From positions 3,038,001 through 3,102,000 of the forward strand of contig NZ_CP053435.1 of NCBI RefSeq assembly GCF_013127955.1: DNA of 64,000 nt, written 5' to 3'. Numbering within the stretch: the first letter of the stretch is position 1; every line of letters begins with the position of its first letter. Of the stretch, positions 35,601 through 44,213 are shown piece after piece. Origin of the DNA: Spirosoma taeanense. GTDB taxonomy: Bacteria > Bacteroidota > Bacteroidia > Cytophagales > Spirosomataceae. The notes beneath the pieces were generated by a model. It saw only the letters and a program-made list of their open reading frames with translations. It ran no database searches and was not told where the DNA came from. A program made the translations under genes and the position numbers.

Positions 35601-38600
35601 CTTCGTTACTGGCTCCTGCGATAGTAATGGCAAATCGCGGGTTGCCGGCATTGGGTGCCCGGTTTGACGCCGGGGTAAAGAACATGTTCACATTCGTATT
35701 ATTACCAAAGTCCATGAATCGTGACCAGGCTCCGTTGTTCTGGTAGTTCACCCAGGCTTCAAATGTAAAATTGGTCAGCCCTTTAACCACGCCGGCGGGT
35801 AAGGTAAAATAACCGCCCGGATTGGTGCCGTTGAAGGCCAGGGCATAGTTAGCCGGATTACAACCGAACGTGGTGTTCGAAACGGCTTTGTTCGTAATGC
35901 CCTGATCATCCGTGCTGCCCCCGTCAATATCATCCGGCGTGATGGAGGCCTTGCCATTGGCATCCAGCGCAATGGTGATGTCTCTGGCCACCGCCACCGG
36001 AGGCTGGTTGGCCTTGCCCACCACCGAGAACACACCCGGTGTATTGCTCACGGAATAGTTCGTCAGCTTATTATTGGGATCAGCCAGCGTGGCCGTGATG
36101 GGGTAGCCTTCTTCTTTGGCTTCGCTGTTCTTGTCCGCCGTAGTGCTGTAGGTAACGCTGATGCCGTCTGAAGGAATGAGACCGGTTACCGTACCGGTCA
36201 GGGGCGGGTTGTCCTGACCGTAATTTTTGGTTTTGTTATCAACCACAATCGTCAGCGGGGCCTGGCTAATGGTGATGGTAGCCGTACCGCCCGCATTGGT
36301 GTAGTTGCCGCTGGCATCGGTGAAACTCCAGGCTGCACTACCCCCTGGCACATTGGTGAAGCTTTCCCCCAGGTTCAGGCCGGTTAGTGTTTCTCCTTTT
36401 ACCCCTTTGGCAGTGCCGGTGGCCCCGTGCGCCTGACCGTCGTACACGCCGGTGTAGCCAGCCACGTCAACGGTGGGGTTCGCTTTGTTGATTTGCAGGG
36501 TTACTTTGGTGCGGTTCGGGTTAACGCATCCGTTGACGGCTGCCTGCGCGTAGTAAGTGTACGTACCGGCGTTGGTAGCTGTTGGGCTAACGGGGTCTCC
36601 GTCTGCGGGCGCTGAAAAGTACTGCACCGTTGCGCCGTTACCTACCGCAGCGGTTGCCGTCTGCTGACTGCCGTTATAAGTGAAGGTGTTTGATGCATCA
36701 TTAACCAATGGCGCTTCCGTTGCATTCTGCACGGTAACCGTGGTTTGGCAATTGGCCGTAGCTCCCAGTGGGTCAGTAACTGTGAGCGTCACCGTTGTTG
36801 TACCGACGGCAAAAGGTCCGGCCGGCAAAACCGAGTAGGTTAGGTTACCACCCTCAGGATCAGAAGAACCATTACTGAAGTCCTGCGCGTTGACCATCGC
36901 CGTACAACCCGGACCATTGGCCGCTACGGTAACCGGTTTACAAACAGCCGTGGGTGCCTTATTAGGATTCGGGTCCTCCAGTGTAATGTCATTGCTTCCT
37001 GCATTATACTTAATTATATACTTTGTACCGCCCAGTGTGATCGTCGCATTGTTAGGTGCCGATGTAAATGTTCCGAATGTGGCATCGGTACCGTCGTTTT
37101 CCAGAATTTTGATTGGGACGGCCAGTCTTGACACCGTGCCCCCCACCAGCGTCGCCCCATTAATATTAGCTGAACCATTTACAACAAGCTGGTCATGGTT
37201 AATACAGGCAACACCATCGGCAATATCAATGGTCAAGGCAGAACCACTTCCCATAGACAGATTTCCATTGATGGTCAGGCAGCCCGCGCCATTACCCGGC
37301 GCTATGCCGCCACCAGCGCTACACGTTACGGCTCCGTTCAGCGTACCTGTGCCGATGATTTTACCTCCATTTGAAGTAAATCCACCTGAGGAAGTAACGG
37401 AATACCCGCTTACATCCCAGGCTCCATTGGATATAGTAATTAAATTAAACCCATTGGCTACAGATAGGGATGGTATTAATAACTTACCCGACGGTTTGGC
37501 CATATAGAGTTGGGGAATTCTCCCAGTTCCGCTGATGGTCTGATCACCACTGCCTGTCAGTTGTAGTCTGGCCAGCGCCGTATTGTTAGAGCCGGTTGGA
37601 GCCCACCCATCAGGGTCATTGGCAATCACATCCCCTTCTACCAGTAGTGAATTCCCACTCGAAGAGATTGTGTTGAAAACCATAGTGCCGATTGCCGTAA
37701 TGGTCAGGTCATTGAGAATCTTCAGGTTATTACTTATGAAGACACTGCCAGCCAACTCTACATCTTGTACATCACCCTGATAAGCCAGTGTAGTGCCTGT
37801 AAATATTAACCTGCTGTTGGCGTTGCTGGCCGATAGAATGTGGGCCGAAGCCGAACCACTAAGCCGCCCACTAACCTCCAGATCAGTGGCCAGCAGTACA
37901 TTGCCACCGCTTTTGCTTACATTCAGTTGCGGCAGAACAGCTTTGGAACCCGTGCTGCTGATAATCTGATCACCACCACCGACTAGATTCAGCGTGGCCT
38001 GGGCTGTGTTGTTGGTGCCGGTAGCTCCCCAGCCATTAAGGTCATTAGCCATCACGTTGCCACCTACTAACAGGGCACCCCCACCGCCGGATAGTGTGCT
38101 TGTGATGATGGTGTTGACTGATGTAAGGGTCAACTCATTTAGAACCGTAAAGTTAGTACTGAGGCCAATACCGCCATTGCCGGTTATTTCTACGTTCTCT
38201 ACGTCACCCTCATAGGCCAGTGTTGTCTGTGTGAGCAGTAACCTGCTGTTGGCGTTACTGGCCGACCGGATGTGGGCCGAAGCCGAACCATTTAGCTGCC
38301 TGCTGACCTCCAAATCATTAGCTAACAGCACATTGCCCATGTTTTTGTTTACAATCAGATAAGTCAGAACCGCCTTTGAGCCGGTAGTGCTTCGGATGGT
38401 CTGATCACCACTACCTACCAGACTTAGGGTTGATAAGGCGGTATTGTTGCTACCAGTCTCCTGCCACCCATTAGGGTCATTGACAATCACATCCCCCTCT
38501 ACCAGTAGCGAATTCCCACTCGAAGAGATTGTGTTGAAAACCATAGTGCCGATTGCCGTAATGGTCAGGTCATTGAGAATCTTCAGGTTATTACTTATGA

Positions 38601-39114
38601 AGATACTGCCATCAATTTCCGCCTTGTAAACAGGAGCCCGCGAAGCAAGGGTCACACCTCCTTTGAAGAGGACAAGTCCTGTTCCTGCATTGAAGTCCTC
38701 TACACCGGCAACAGTAAAATTTACGGAAATAGTGATCGTAGATGCCCCCTGGAAAACAGTACCACCGTATTCAGCTGCTGTAGCAATACCCTGTATGGTG
38801 GGGTTGACATCTATTGTACAGTTAGCACTGGATGTACCGTTGAATACAGCCCGATCTGCTGAGCCCGGTACAGAAGCCGGACTCCAGTTGGCTGCAGTGC
38901 TCCATTTACCATCGCCACTCCCGTTTGTCCAAACTTTGTCAATAGCATAGGCCGGGAGTTGGGAAATTAAAGTTAGTGCCAGCGCTATGATCCGGATGGT
39001 TTTGGCAATGGGCAAAGGAAATCTGGTTGGGCCGCTGTGCGGAGAACTAGTGTACAACATAGCTCTGCTGCCACTCAGCAGTGAAGCAATCTGATGTGTG
39101 TAAATATTATTCAT
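32614..39114 (-). CDS. Giant cell-surface protein with beta-helix-like, MBG, LamG and HYR-like repeats and T9SS-type tail
   Basis: About 2166 residues from the ATG at 39114; 39060 is an alternative ATG and an upstream GTG at 39204 is unlikely. A signal segment ends near PAYA. The next 550 residues are a Gly/Ser/Asn-rich beta-helix-like region made of about 144-residue repeats (KILNDLTITA, SLLVEGDVI, then NGW). Then come a HYR-like domain, two MBG-like segments (PLTIVVDNKTKNYGQ), a LamG-like lectin fold (FTFEAWVNYQNNGAW), and five or six more HYR-like modules with repeating DKTSFDCSNLG. The last 90 residues (LVDMRGHAV to IKVLKKE) resemble a type IX sorting domain. Adhesion or surface-layer function is inferred. 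Four phased repeats lie upstream. Confidence 0.88.
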   Translation of the reverse strand: MNNIYTHQIASLLSGSRAMLYTSSPHSGPTRFPLPIAKTIRIIALALTLISQLPAYAIDKVWTNGSGDGKWSTAANWSPASVPGSADRAVFNGTSSANCTIDVNPTIQGIATAAEYGGTVFQGASTITISVNFTVAGVEDFNAGTGLVLFKGGVTLASRAPVYKAEIDGSIFISNNLKILNDLTITAIGTMVFNTISSSGNSLLVEGDVIVNDPNGWQETGSNNTALSTLSLVGSGDQTIRSTTGSKAVLTYLIVNKNMGNVLLANDLEVSRQLNGSASAHIRSASNANSRLLLTQTTLAYEGDVENVEITGNGGIGLSTNFTVLNELTLTSVNTIITSTLSGGGGALLVGGNVMANDLNGWGATGTNNTAQATLNLVGGGDQIISSTGSKAVLPQLNVSKSGGNVLLATDLEVSGRLSGSASAHILSASNANSRLIFTGTTLAYQGDVQDVELAGSVFISNNLKILNDLTITAIGTMVFNTISSSGNSLLVEGDVIANDPDGWAPTGSNNTALARLQLTGSGDQTISGTGRIPQLYMAKPSGKLLIPSLSVANGFNLITISNGAWDVSGYSVTSSGGFTSNGGKIIGTGTLNGAVTCSAGGGIAPGNGAGCLTINGNLSMGSGSALTIDIADGVACINHDQLVVNGSANINGATLVGGTVSRLAVPIKILENDGTDATFGTFTSAPNNATITLGGTKYIIKYNAGSNDITLEDPNPNKAPTAVCKPVTVAANGPGCTAMVNAQDFSNGSSDPEGGNLTYSVLPAGPFAVGTTTVTLTVTDPLGATANCQTTVTVQNATEAPLVNDASNTFTYNGSQQTATAAVGNGATVQYFSAPADGDPVSPTATNAGTYTYYAQAAVNGCVNPNRTKVTLQINKANPTVDVAGYTGVYDGQAHGATGTAKGVKGETLTGLNLGESFTNVPGGSAAWSFTDASGNYTNAGGTATITISQAPLTIVVDNKTKNYGQDNPPLTGTVTGLIPSDGISVTYSTTADKNSEAKEEGYPITATLADPNNKLTNYSVSNTPGVFSVVGKANQPPVAVARDITIALDANGKASITPDDIDGGSTDDQGITNKAVSNTTFGCNPANYALAFNGTNPGGYFTLPAGVVKGLTNFTFEAWVNYQNNGAWSRFMDFGNNTNVNMFFTPASNRAPNAGNPRFAITIAGASNEELITSNMAMPTGWHHVAVVLKQVSSNSVIGTMYIDGNVVGTNNVMKLTPNSLNGGITNNNYIGRSQYPDPYLKGQMDEVRIWSVARSAADINTFKNKSLSGNEYGLFAYYDFEDGPGSTKVKDKSPSKNDGTLFNMTGYQSFVAPGVIQQLGTGVNSVTLTVSDAAGLSSSAVAKVTVVDNIAPTLTAVNKTVALVAGSATIQVSDVVTAYSDNCGVASLQLSKSSFDCSNLGENTITVSATDVNGKSTSVQVTITVTDPQFSCNKAPVAVAKPLVVPAGANCQSTATAAAFDNGSSDPDNDALTFSVLPAGPYALGVTNVVFTVTDARGAKSSQNTTVTVEDKTAPTFNAPADRTVSLLAGCSFAVPDLLAGLTGSDNCSKVSFTQSPAAGTSLNSAPGQTHPITITAKDEVGNSIGKAVTLTAQDEQKPVVAVQNLTLQLDATGKASIMATQVNNGSSDNCTDAASLKLSLDKTSFDCSNLGPNSVTLTVTDASGNSATAEAVVTVEDKTAPVITPNGDKTVATDAGQCSATVAVSASATDNCSVGAPSGVRSDSKALTDAYPVGKTTIVWSVTDANGIAATNVTQTIVVEDKEKPLAKAQNLTVQLDAAGKAAVTASQLNNNSSDACGIQSMSLDKTSFDCVNLGQNTVTLTVTDIHGNQSTATAVVTVEDKSKPVTTCPADEVKHCFAANNTYQIPALVTSDNCGIASVSYVISGATTRSGTGSDASGVFQVGTSTIQWTVTDQSGNQSQCSGTVVINASLSATLPSVNPIGAGAEPNTIYVGYGPQSLAYKPTVSGGTAPYSYKWSNGSTGSSLVVTVAGDYSVTITDARGCVQSTSVVSVKMVDVRCGSKNDKVIICQKTGSDKNPWNQLCVDENAVAAHLAKGDKLGQCGTVPGGRVAAEEQPELSIQLMANPLEGGQLRARVLGAGGQRLTVELVDMRGHAVQQQSWEQAAGEQWVDWTIDAQPSGLYVLRAVSNGRQQSIKVLKKE
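37621..37750 (-). repeat. Near-identical 130-bp internal duplication (copy 1)
   Basis: 97% identical (4 differences) to 38482-38611, offset 861 bp (287 codons), so in frame. It encodes the SNNLKILNDLTITAIGTM segment. A related third unit sits between at an offset of 432 bp (144 codons) measured at 37811 and 38243. Confidence 0.9.
38482..38611 (-). repeat. Near-identical 130-bp internal duplication (copy 2)
   Basis: Second copy of 37621-37750, within the same gene. Confidence 0.9.
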
Positions 39115-39212
39115 ACAAAGCATTTGGTTAGTTTTACGATGCCAGAAGCAGCCATTGCCAAGTATTGGCGGGCTTACCGCTGCTCCATTACAAAGCACGT
39201 CCACTTGCCCTT

Positions 39213-39290
39213 CACCAGCGTATCAAACTATATACATAGCCGTATTAAGACATACATCAGCGTGTCAATCATACTACACCAGCGTGTCAA
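39213..39290 (-). promoter_or_regulatory. Four-copy phased repeat (TTGAYACGCTGRTG) upstream of giant gene
   Basis: Minus-strand copies occupy 39277-39290, 39255-39268, 39235-39248 (degenerate) and 39213-39226, with starts 22, 20 and 22 bp apart, about two helical turns each. Three copies differ by at most two bases. They lie 99-176 bp upstream of the ATG at 39114. They probably form a multi-site operator; the two-turn spacing recalls sites bound by LytTR regulators, one of which is encoded at 43579-43962. Confidence 0.6.
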
Positions 39291-39359
39291 GTGGCAAAGG
39301 CTACCCAACAATAGCCACCTTCCTGCGTTTCCACGCGCCTTGAGTGAGCCATCAGGCCA

Positions 39360-39406
39360 CCAAAAGATCGGGCTGCTCTCCAGTTGAGAGCAGCCCGATC
39401 TTTTGG
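39360..39406 (-). terminator. 21-bp perfect hairpin terminator after the hybrid kinase gene
   Basis: 39360-39380 pairs exactly with 39386-39406, with a 5-nt loop. On the minus strand the stem ends with TTTT. It lies 27 bp past the hybrid kinase stop and insulates the giant surface gene downstream. Confidence 0.85.
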
Positions 39407-39432
39407 CAACATCCTGACAGAAACAGAAGGAC

Positions 39433-42429
39433 TCAGAAGTAGTCCGAGGGGCTTTTGCCAAACTGCTTTTTGTAGCTGGTCGAGAAATGGTTTGCCTGAC
39501 GAAAGCCCACCAACTGCGCCAGTTGTTTGACGCTGGACACCTCCCGATCTTCCAGAAGCTGGCGGGCACGCTGGAAGCGGGCTTCCGTGATGTACTGGGT
39601 GGGCGTCAGCCCCGTCAGCCGCTTTACTTCCCGAAATAGGGTGCTCCGGCTCACGGCTATGTCATCGGCCAGCCTCTCGGCGGTCAGGTTCGCGTTGCTC
39701 AGTTGAGCAAACGTGGCAGTTTCCAGTTTTTCCAGCCACGCCATATCGGCAGCAGATACGGTCTGACCAGATTCTCTCTCAACTGCAGTAGCCCACGCAC
39801 CTGTTCGCACTTCTTCCTGGCTCGAAACCTGCCTCTGTCGTTCTTTCTGGTTGGCTAGGAGACTGGTAATCCGGGCTATCAACTCCTCTTCGTCGAAAGG
39901 TTTGAGCAGGTAATCGTCGACGCCAATCCGCAACGCCCGCAGTTTATCCGTTTTATCAGCCCGGGCAGTCAGCATGACTACTGGAATAAGCCGAAAGATA
40001 TCACTGGTTTTTAGGGAATCAAGAAGCTGAAAGCCGTCCATCAGGGGCATCATTACGTCTGTGATGATGAGCGAAGGCAGCTTGTCGGCCTGCGTCAGCT
40101 GTTGCAGGGCCTCCTGCCCATTCTCAGCCGTCAGTAGTGTGAATCGGGGCTGCAGGATCATCGTCAGGTAGTCCCGAAGATGCGGATTATCTTCCACTAC
40201 CAGTATCGTATCGCCGGAAGCTGCGCTCTCCCAAACAGGCGGAATTAGTCCGGTCGGCGCCCCTTGAGGCTCATCCGGACCAGCCTCAAGCTCAGGCACG
40301 CTGGCCGACGTTTCCTGCCACGGTAATTCCAGAAAAAATGTAGTACCCTGCCCCCATTGGCTTTCGACCCAGAGTTTGCCCTGCATCGTGCGTACGTATT
40401 CCTGACAGAGTGCCAGTCCAATACCCGTACCGCCTTCAATGACTGTATCGGTCCGGTTAGTTTGAAAGTACCGATCAAACACGTAAGGCAGATCGTCGGG
40501 ATGAATACCCCGGCCTGTGTCGCTTACCCACAACCGAAGTTTTCCGTCATGCGTGCCTACCCCCAGGACTATGGCATCGCCAGCCTGCGTCACTTTAAAG
40601 GCATTTGACAATAAATTATTAAGTACTTTACGCAGTTTGTCAGTGTCCAGCTCAACGGTTAGTGACTCCGGAGCATCATACGTAAGTGTAAAAGCTACGT
40701 CGCGGTAGTAAGCAAGTGACTCAAAATTGGCCACAATGAGCCGCACCATATTACTGAGCTGTACCGGCTGCAGCGCTACCGCTATTTTACCAGCTTCCAG
40801 CTTGCTCAGGTCCAGAATTTCGTTGACCAGTTCCAGTAATTGCCGGGCGTTACGCCGGGCCAGCCGAATCAGCTTAGCATCTGAGGCATCCAGCCGCTGG
40901 CGGTTCAGCACACTGCTGAGCGGTCCCAGAATCAGGGTAAGGGGCGTGCGCAATTCGTGCGATACATTAGCAAAGAAGTGCGTCTTCATCTGATCGACCC
41001 GCTGTAGTTGCTCCGCCTGCCTTTCGATCACCTTCATCTGACGGCCGATGGCCCGGCGGTTTTTGAGCTGGTGATAAAACGCAATACCCCCCGTAATCAG
41101 CAACAGGCTTATCAGCACAATCACACTAACCAGATATCGTTGCTGCTGCCGCTGCTGCAAAAGCAGCCGATCTTTTTCCTTTGTCTGAAAGGTAGCCTCC
41201 CACTGAGCCAGGCTGACCGAGTTCTGAGTCTGGTATTGGTGGGTGACAGATGAATACTCTTTCTCCAGGTAAGCCAACGCACCGGCTACATCGCCCATAC
41301 GTTTCCGATTGGCGTAATGCCTGAGGTTCGTTGAGGGGACATAGCTTTTGTGCCGGGCCATCAGAGCATACAGCGAGTCCAGCCGGGGAAGTAATGACTT
41401 CGCCTTATCGAACTGACCATTGTCCACGTAAAAATCATAAAGGGCATTCAGCACGTTGTCCTCCTGGATCGCTTCACCCGTAAGCTGACTGACTCTGAGC
41501 GCTGTTTGATACAGGTGCTGAAGACCAGCCCGGCTTTCGCCAAGTGGAAGCGCCGATGAAAGTATATAGATACGCCCCAGGACACGAGGCATTGGTCGCC
41601 GGGCCAGCAGGCCCGTGATCTTCAGCATATAGGCCGCCTGCCGATCATGCTGCCGGGCGTCTTCATAGTTCATCGCCAGGGCCATCATTTCCTGGGCTAT
41701 CTGAACCGTATCGTGCTGACTGATGGCTATGGCCAGCGCCGACTCATGGTACGGAATGGCTTTCAGTGAAGCGCCGAAATAAACGCGCCGGTTCAGATTA
41801 CCCAGCAGCGAAAGGGCCTGCATCTCGAGTACCCGATCATGCTCCTGTCTGGCCAGTTCGAGTGCTTCCTGAGCGGTCGCGTAGGTAGCGGGAAAATCGC
41901 TTTCCTGCCCAAATAGGCTGCGTGAAAGCGACAGCCGGGCCCAGCCCCGGAAGATATTCAGCGAGTCGGCCAGCTGACCCGCCTGCCGGGCAATCGTTTC
42001 GGCCAGCCGATACTCACTATATGCATTATGAAAGTTTGCCTGCTGTATCCACAACATGACCAGCCGGGTATTCCGCTCCGGGCCGACAGTCGCTTTTAAC
42101 CGGTTCAGCACCTGTTGATTACAGGCGTATGAACTGGATGCCCGCAGGTCTGCAAAAGGCTTTATCCAGGTCTGCGGTCGGGGATTATGCATCCAGAATT
42201 CGGTTTCCGGACAGGTCAAATACGTCGGCGCTGAATACCTATGTAACCAGTTGGCTAACCGGTTGATTTGCTCAGATGTCGCCGGCCGAACCTTGGTTGG
42301 CGTTACAGCTCCCCATAAACTGGCCAGACTCTTGCTGTCAGCCGACTGAGCCAGAGAATTTGTCGAAAAAAACCCAATAAAAAGTTTAACTCCGAACAGG
42401 AATAAAGTAGTCGGTAAATGTTTAATCAA
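39433..42429 (-). CDS. Hybrid two-component system protein: TPR sensor, kinase, receiver and AraC domain
   Basis: 998 residues combining a whole signalling pathway. A signal peptide ends near SLAQ (28), followed by a periplasmic helical TPR-like region (about 90-400), a transmembrane helix (432-453), HisKA with phospho-acceptor H491 in FANVSHELRTPL, a GHKL ATPase (TGIGLALCQEYV), a receiver (about 735-850) with the phospho-Asp in LIITDVMMPL and Lys in DYLLKPFD, and an AraC-type helix-turn-helix (about 895-998). Start is TTG at 42429; no ATG fits the frame. Unlike polysaccharide-sensing hybrids with Reg_prop propellers, the sensor is TPR-like. Targets are unknown; the giant surface gene just downstream is one candidate. 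Confidence 0.93.
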   Translation of the reverse strand: MIKHLPTTLFLFGVKLFIGFFSTNSLAQSADSKSLASLWGAVTPTKVRPATSEQINRLANWLHRYSAPTYLTCPETEFWMHNPRPQTWIKPFADLRASSSYACNQQVLNRLKATVGPERNTRLVMLWIQQANFHNAYSEYRLAETIARQAGQLADSLNIFRGWARLSLSRSLFGQESDFPATYATAQEALELARQEHDRVLEMQALSLLGNLNRRVYFGASLKAIPYHESALAIAISQHDTVQIAQEMMALAMNYEDARQHDRQAAYMLKITGLLARRPMPRVLGRIYILSSALPLGESRAGLQHLYQTALRVSQLTGEAIQEDNVLNALYDFYVDNGQFDKAKSLLPRLDSLYALMARHKSYVPSTNLRHYANRKRMGDVAGALAYLEKEYSSVTHQYQTQNSVSLAQWEATFQTKEKDRLLLQQRQQQRYLVSVIVLISLLLITGGIAFYHQLKNRRAIGRQMKVIERQAEQLQRVDQMKTHFFANVSHELRTPLTLILGPLSSVLNRQRLDASDAKLIRLARRNARQLLELVNEILDLSKLEAGKIAVALQPVQLSNMVRLIVANFESLAYYRDVAFTLTYDAPESLTVELDTDKLRKVLNNLLSNAFKVTQAGDAIVLGVGTHDGKLRLWVSDTGRGIHPDDLPYVFDRYFQTNRTDTVIEGGTGIGLALCQEYVRTMQGKLWVESQWGQGTTFFLELPWQETSASVPELEAGPDEPQGAPTGLIPPVWESAASGDTILVVEDNPHLRDYLTMILQPRFTLLTAENGQEALQQLTQADKLPSLIITDVMMPLMDGFQLLDSLKTSDIFRLIPVVMLTARADKTDKLRALRIGVDDYLLKPFDEEELIARITSLLANQKERQRQVSSQEEVRTGAWATAVERESGQTVSAADMAWLEKLETATFAQLSNANLTAERLADDIAVSRSTLFREVKRLTGLTPTQYITEARFQRARQLLEDREVSSVKQLAQLVGFRQANHFSTSYKKQFGKSPSDYF

Positions 42430-42493
42430 GCGGGCAATCTTTATGTAACCTGAAAGTTAGCTAAAAAATCTTAATATAGTATTAGTTACCAAG

Positions 42494-43258
42494 TCAGTGC
42501 AGCCCGGTATTGTACGTTTTCCGGAGATGTCTTTCGACCACCTCCCAAACTAGTCGCCTTGCCTGTTCCTTTTCCAGCTTATACTGTTTTGATAGTGCCT
42601 TCGCTAATGAATCACTTAGTAGCCATATCGCCCGCGAATTTTTGTAAATGGTGTTTTCCAGAAAGCCGGTAATCATCTCATTGTATGTAACAAAATCAAA
42701 ATGAGTTTGAACGGCAGGAACAGGCTCGGGCTCCGCTAGTTTTGCCTTTCGCCCATGATGCTCCTGATACCATAGCTTAGCCAGACTGGCAAACTCACTT
42801 CGGAAACCGGGGTTGTTATAGATTTCGTCAATCAATTCGTGATGTCGCGTCAGTATCTGCTGCACGGTTTCGCTGTTCGACAAATCCTGATACCACCAAC
42901 TGGTCAAGCCTCCGCTTTCCAGGGAATAACACCGCTGGTAGGCCATTTTGAACAGGTCAAGCAGCAGGCCATAAGACTGGTCAATTGCGCCTTTGGACGT
43001 ACGTATGCGCAATACCTTTTTAAGCCCGGAGAACCTGATGATCAGAAAAGGAGCATCGTCATTCACCGAAGCGGTGGATGCATTAAGCGATTCAATTTCG
43101 GCCTCCGTAGGCTTCAATGGATGCAATAAATTTTCGATATACCATAACCAACTCATTTTTCTGGCTTCATCCAGTTGACTGAATCGGGTAAGCAGGTTTT
43201 CTTTCGAATAGATGCCCTGCCCAAACTGAACAATTGCGATTTCTTCTTCCAATTCCAT
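42494..43258 (-). CDS. Protein of unknown function, possible DUF5958-like N-terminus
   Basis: 254 residues, apparently cytoplasmic with no signal or membrane segment. The first 50 residues (EIAIVQFGQGIYSKENLLTRF) vaguely recall DUF5958; that link is from memory and weak. The rest is helical, with no recognised catalytic motif. The C-terminus (EKEQARRLVWEVVERHLRKTY) is charged. It is upstream of the hybrid kinase on the same strand, 64 bp apart, and downstream of the LytTR gene cluster. The in-between gap is AT-rich and may carry the kinase promoter. Confidence 0.7.
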   Translation of the reverse strand: MELEEEIAIVQFGQGIYSKENLLTRFSQLDEARKMSWLWYIENLLHPLKPTEAEIESLNASTASVNDDAPFLIIRFSGLKKVLRIRTSKGAIDQSYGLLLDLFKMAYQRCYSLESGGLTSWWYQDLSNSETVQQILTRHHELIDEIYNNPGFRSEFASLAKLWYQEHHGRKAKLAEPEPVPAVQTHFDFVTYNEMITGFLENTIYKNSRAIWLLSDSLAKALSKQYKLEKEQARRLVWEVVERHLRKTYNTGLH

Positions 43259-43367
43259 GGTCTGATTAAATAAAAGAAGCCTGCGTTCGTTGCGCTTTTC
43301 TCTGGAAGTACTTCAAAACCGGCGTAACGTGCCATTGCATTAAGTCGTTAAACGCCCCCCTCTTCGC

Positions 43368-43559
43368 TCAGGCCGCCCGAACCCGCCGACGTTCAGCTGA
43401 TGGGTGACCAGGAAGGGTGTTCTGACCACCGGTATAATAGGTAAAAAACGAAGTGAAGAGGGTTATACTGAGCACCAGGCTAAATTTGAACAGCGAGGCC
43501 GGAAGCCTGGTCAGCCAGGCGATCCGGAGCCAGAGACAAACCCGATAACAGAACCCCAT
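43368..43559 (-). CDS. Possible 63-aa single-helix membrane protein
   Basis: Starts 20 bp past the stop of the LytTR gene on the same strand. One hydrophobic segment (FKFSLVLSITLFTSFFTYYT, about residues 24-43) is flanked by Arg-rich ends. It could be a small membrane partner of the orphan LytTR regulator, as in LytTR membrane-inhibitor pairs, but it may be an accidental frame. No family is recognised. Confidence 0.3.
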   Translation of the reverse strand: MGFCYRVCLWLRIAWLTRLPASLFKFSLVLSITLFTSFFTYYTGGQNTLPGHPSAERRRVRAA

Positions 43560-43578
43560 GTTCCAGTTGACGTACCGG

Positions 43579-43962
43579 TCAAAAGCATTGAAGCTGATGG
43601 TAAATGGCTCCCCACCGCCGACGCGAGACAGGCAGAGCCTCCCCGGTTGTCAGGTACACCAGTCCCCCCTGATCGGTCCGCTCCAGATGATGAACGTAAT
43701 ACCGGTTGACCAGGCAGTTACGGTGCAGGCGGATAAAGCATTCCGGTGGCAGTTTGGCCACATAGTAATTTAGCGGTCGGGGCAGGAGCATCCGCTGACC
43801 ATCGGCCCAGTTGAGCCAGCTATAATTAGCCTCGGCCTGTGCATATAGCAGATCCATTACCTGAAATGACTGCCGCCCTGTATCCCGGGTATAGACTTTG
43901 ATCGGTGGCCAGTGCAGCAGGGGCGTGGTCCGACCAAAAACAGCAGAAACCCCCTGAACCAT
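43579..43962 (-). CDS. Orphan LytTR DNA-binding regulator
   Basis: 127 residues holding essentially a lone LytTR domain without a receiver. The conserved pattern is clear: DLLYAQAEANYSWLNWADGQRMLL, then CFIRLHRNCLVNRYYV, and a C-terminal LPVSRRRWGAIYHQL. Such proteins bind direct repeats spaced about two helical turns. Because no receiver is fused, activity may be set by expression or a partner protein. Upstream are a 10-bp palindrome (43995-44004) and two mutually exclusive hairpins (44018-44046). The four-copy array at 39213-39290 is a possible target. Confidence 0.87.
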   Translation of the reverse strand: MVQGVSAVFGRTTPLLHWPPIKVYTRDTGRQSFQVMDLLYAQAEANYSWLNWADGQRMLLPRPLNYYVAKLPPECFIRLHRNCLVNRYYVHHLERTDQGGLVYLTTGEALPVSRRRWGAIYHQLQCF

Positions 43963-44017
43963 CGTCCGTAAACGTTAGCGGCTTTTCTATTCAAATTGAT
44001 CAATCAAACGTAACTGA

Positions 44018-44046
44018 ATAGACCTAATCTGTCTATAAGATTAGGT
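44018..44046. promoter_or_regulatory. Two overlapping, mutually exclusive hairpins
   Basis: Stem A pairs 44018-44023 with 44031-44036 (loop CTAATCT). Stem B pairs 44022-44030 with 44038-44046 (loop GTCTATA). They share bases, so only one can form at a time. They lie in the divergent gap between the LytTR and DUF72 genes, 56 bp from the LytTR start. Confidence 0.45.
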
Positions 44047-44213
44047 ATGAACCGGCGGTTTTTGCGGATGAGCGCTGACGGTTGATTGACGTATTACGTA
44101 ATGAGGAGTAAGGGTGATACTTAGACGCCGTTAATTTTACGAACTAACAAACGGTCCGGTTCTTTGCCCGTTAAGACATAAACCTCATTGAAATCGGGCA
44201 ACTTTCTCTTCTT

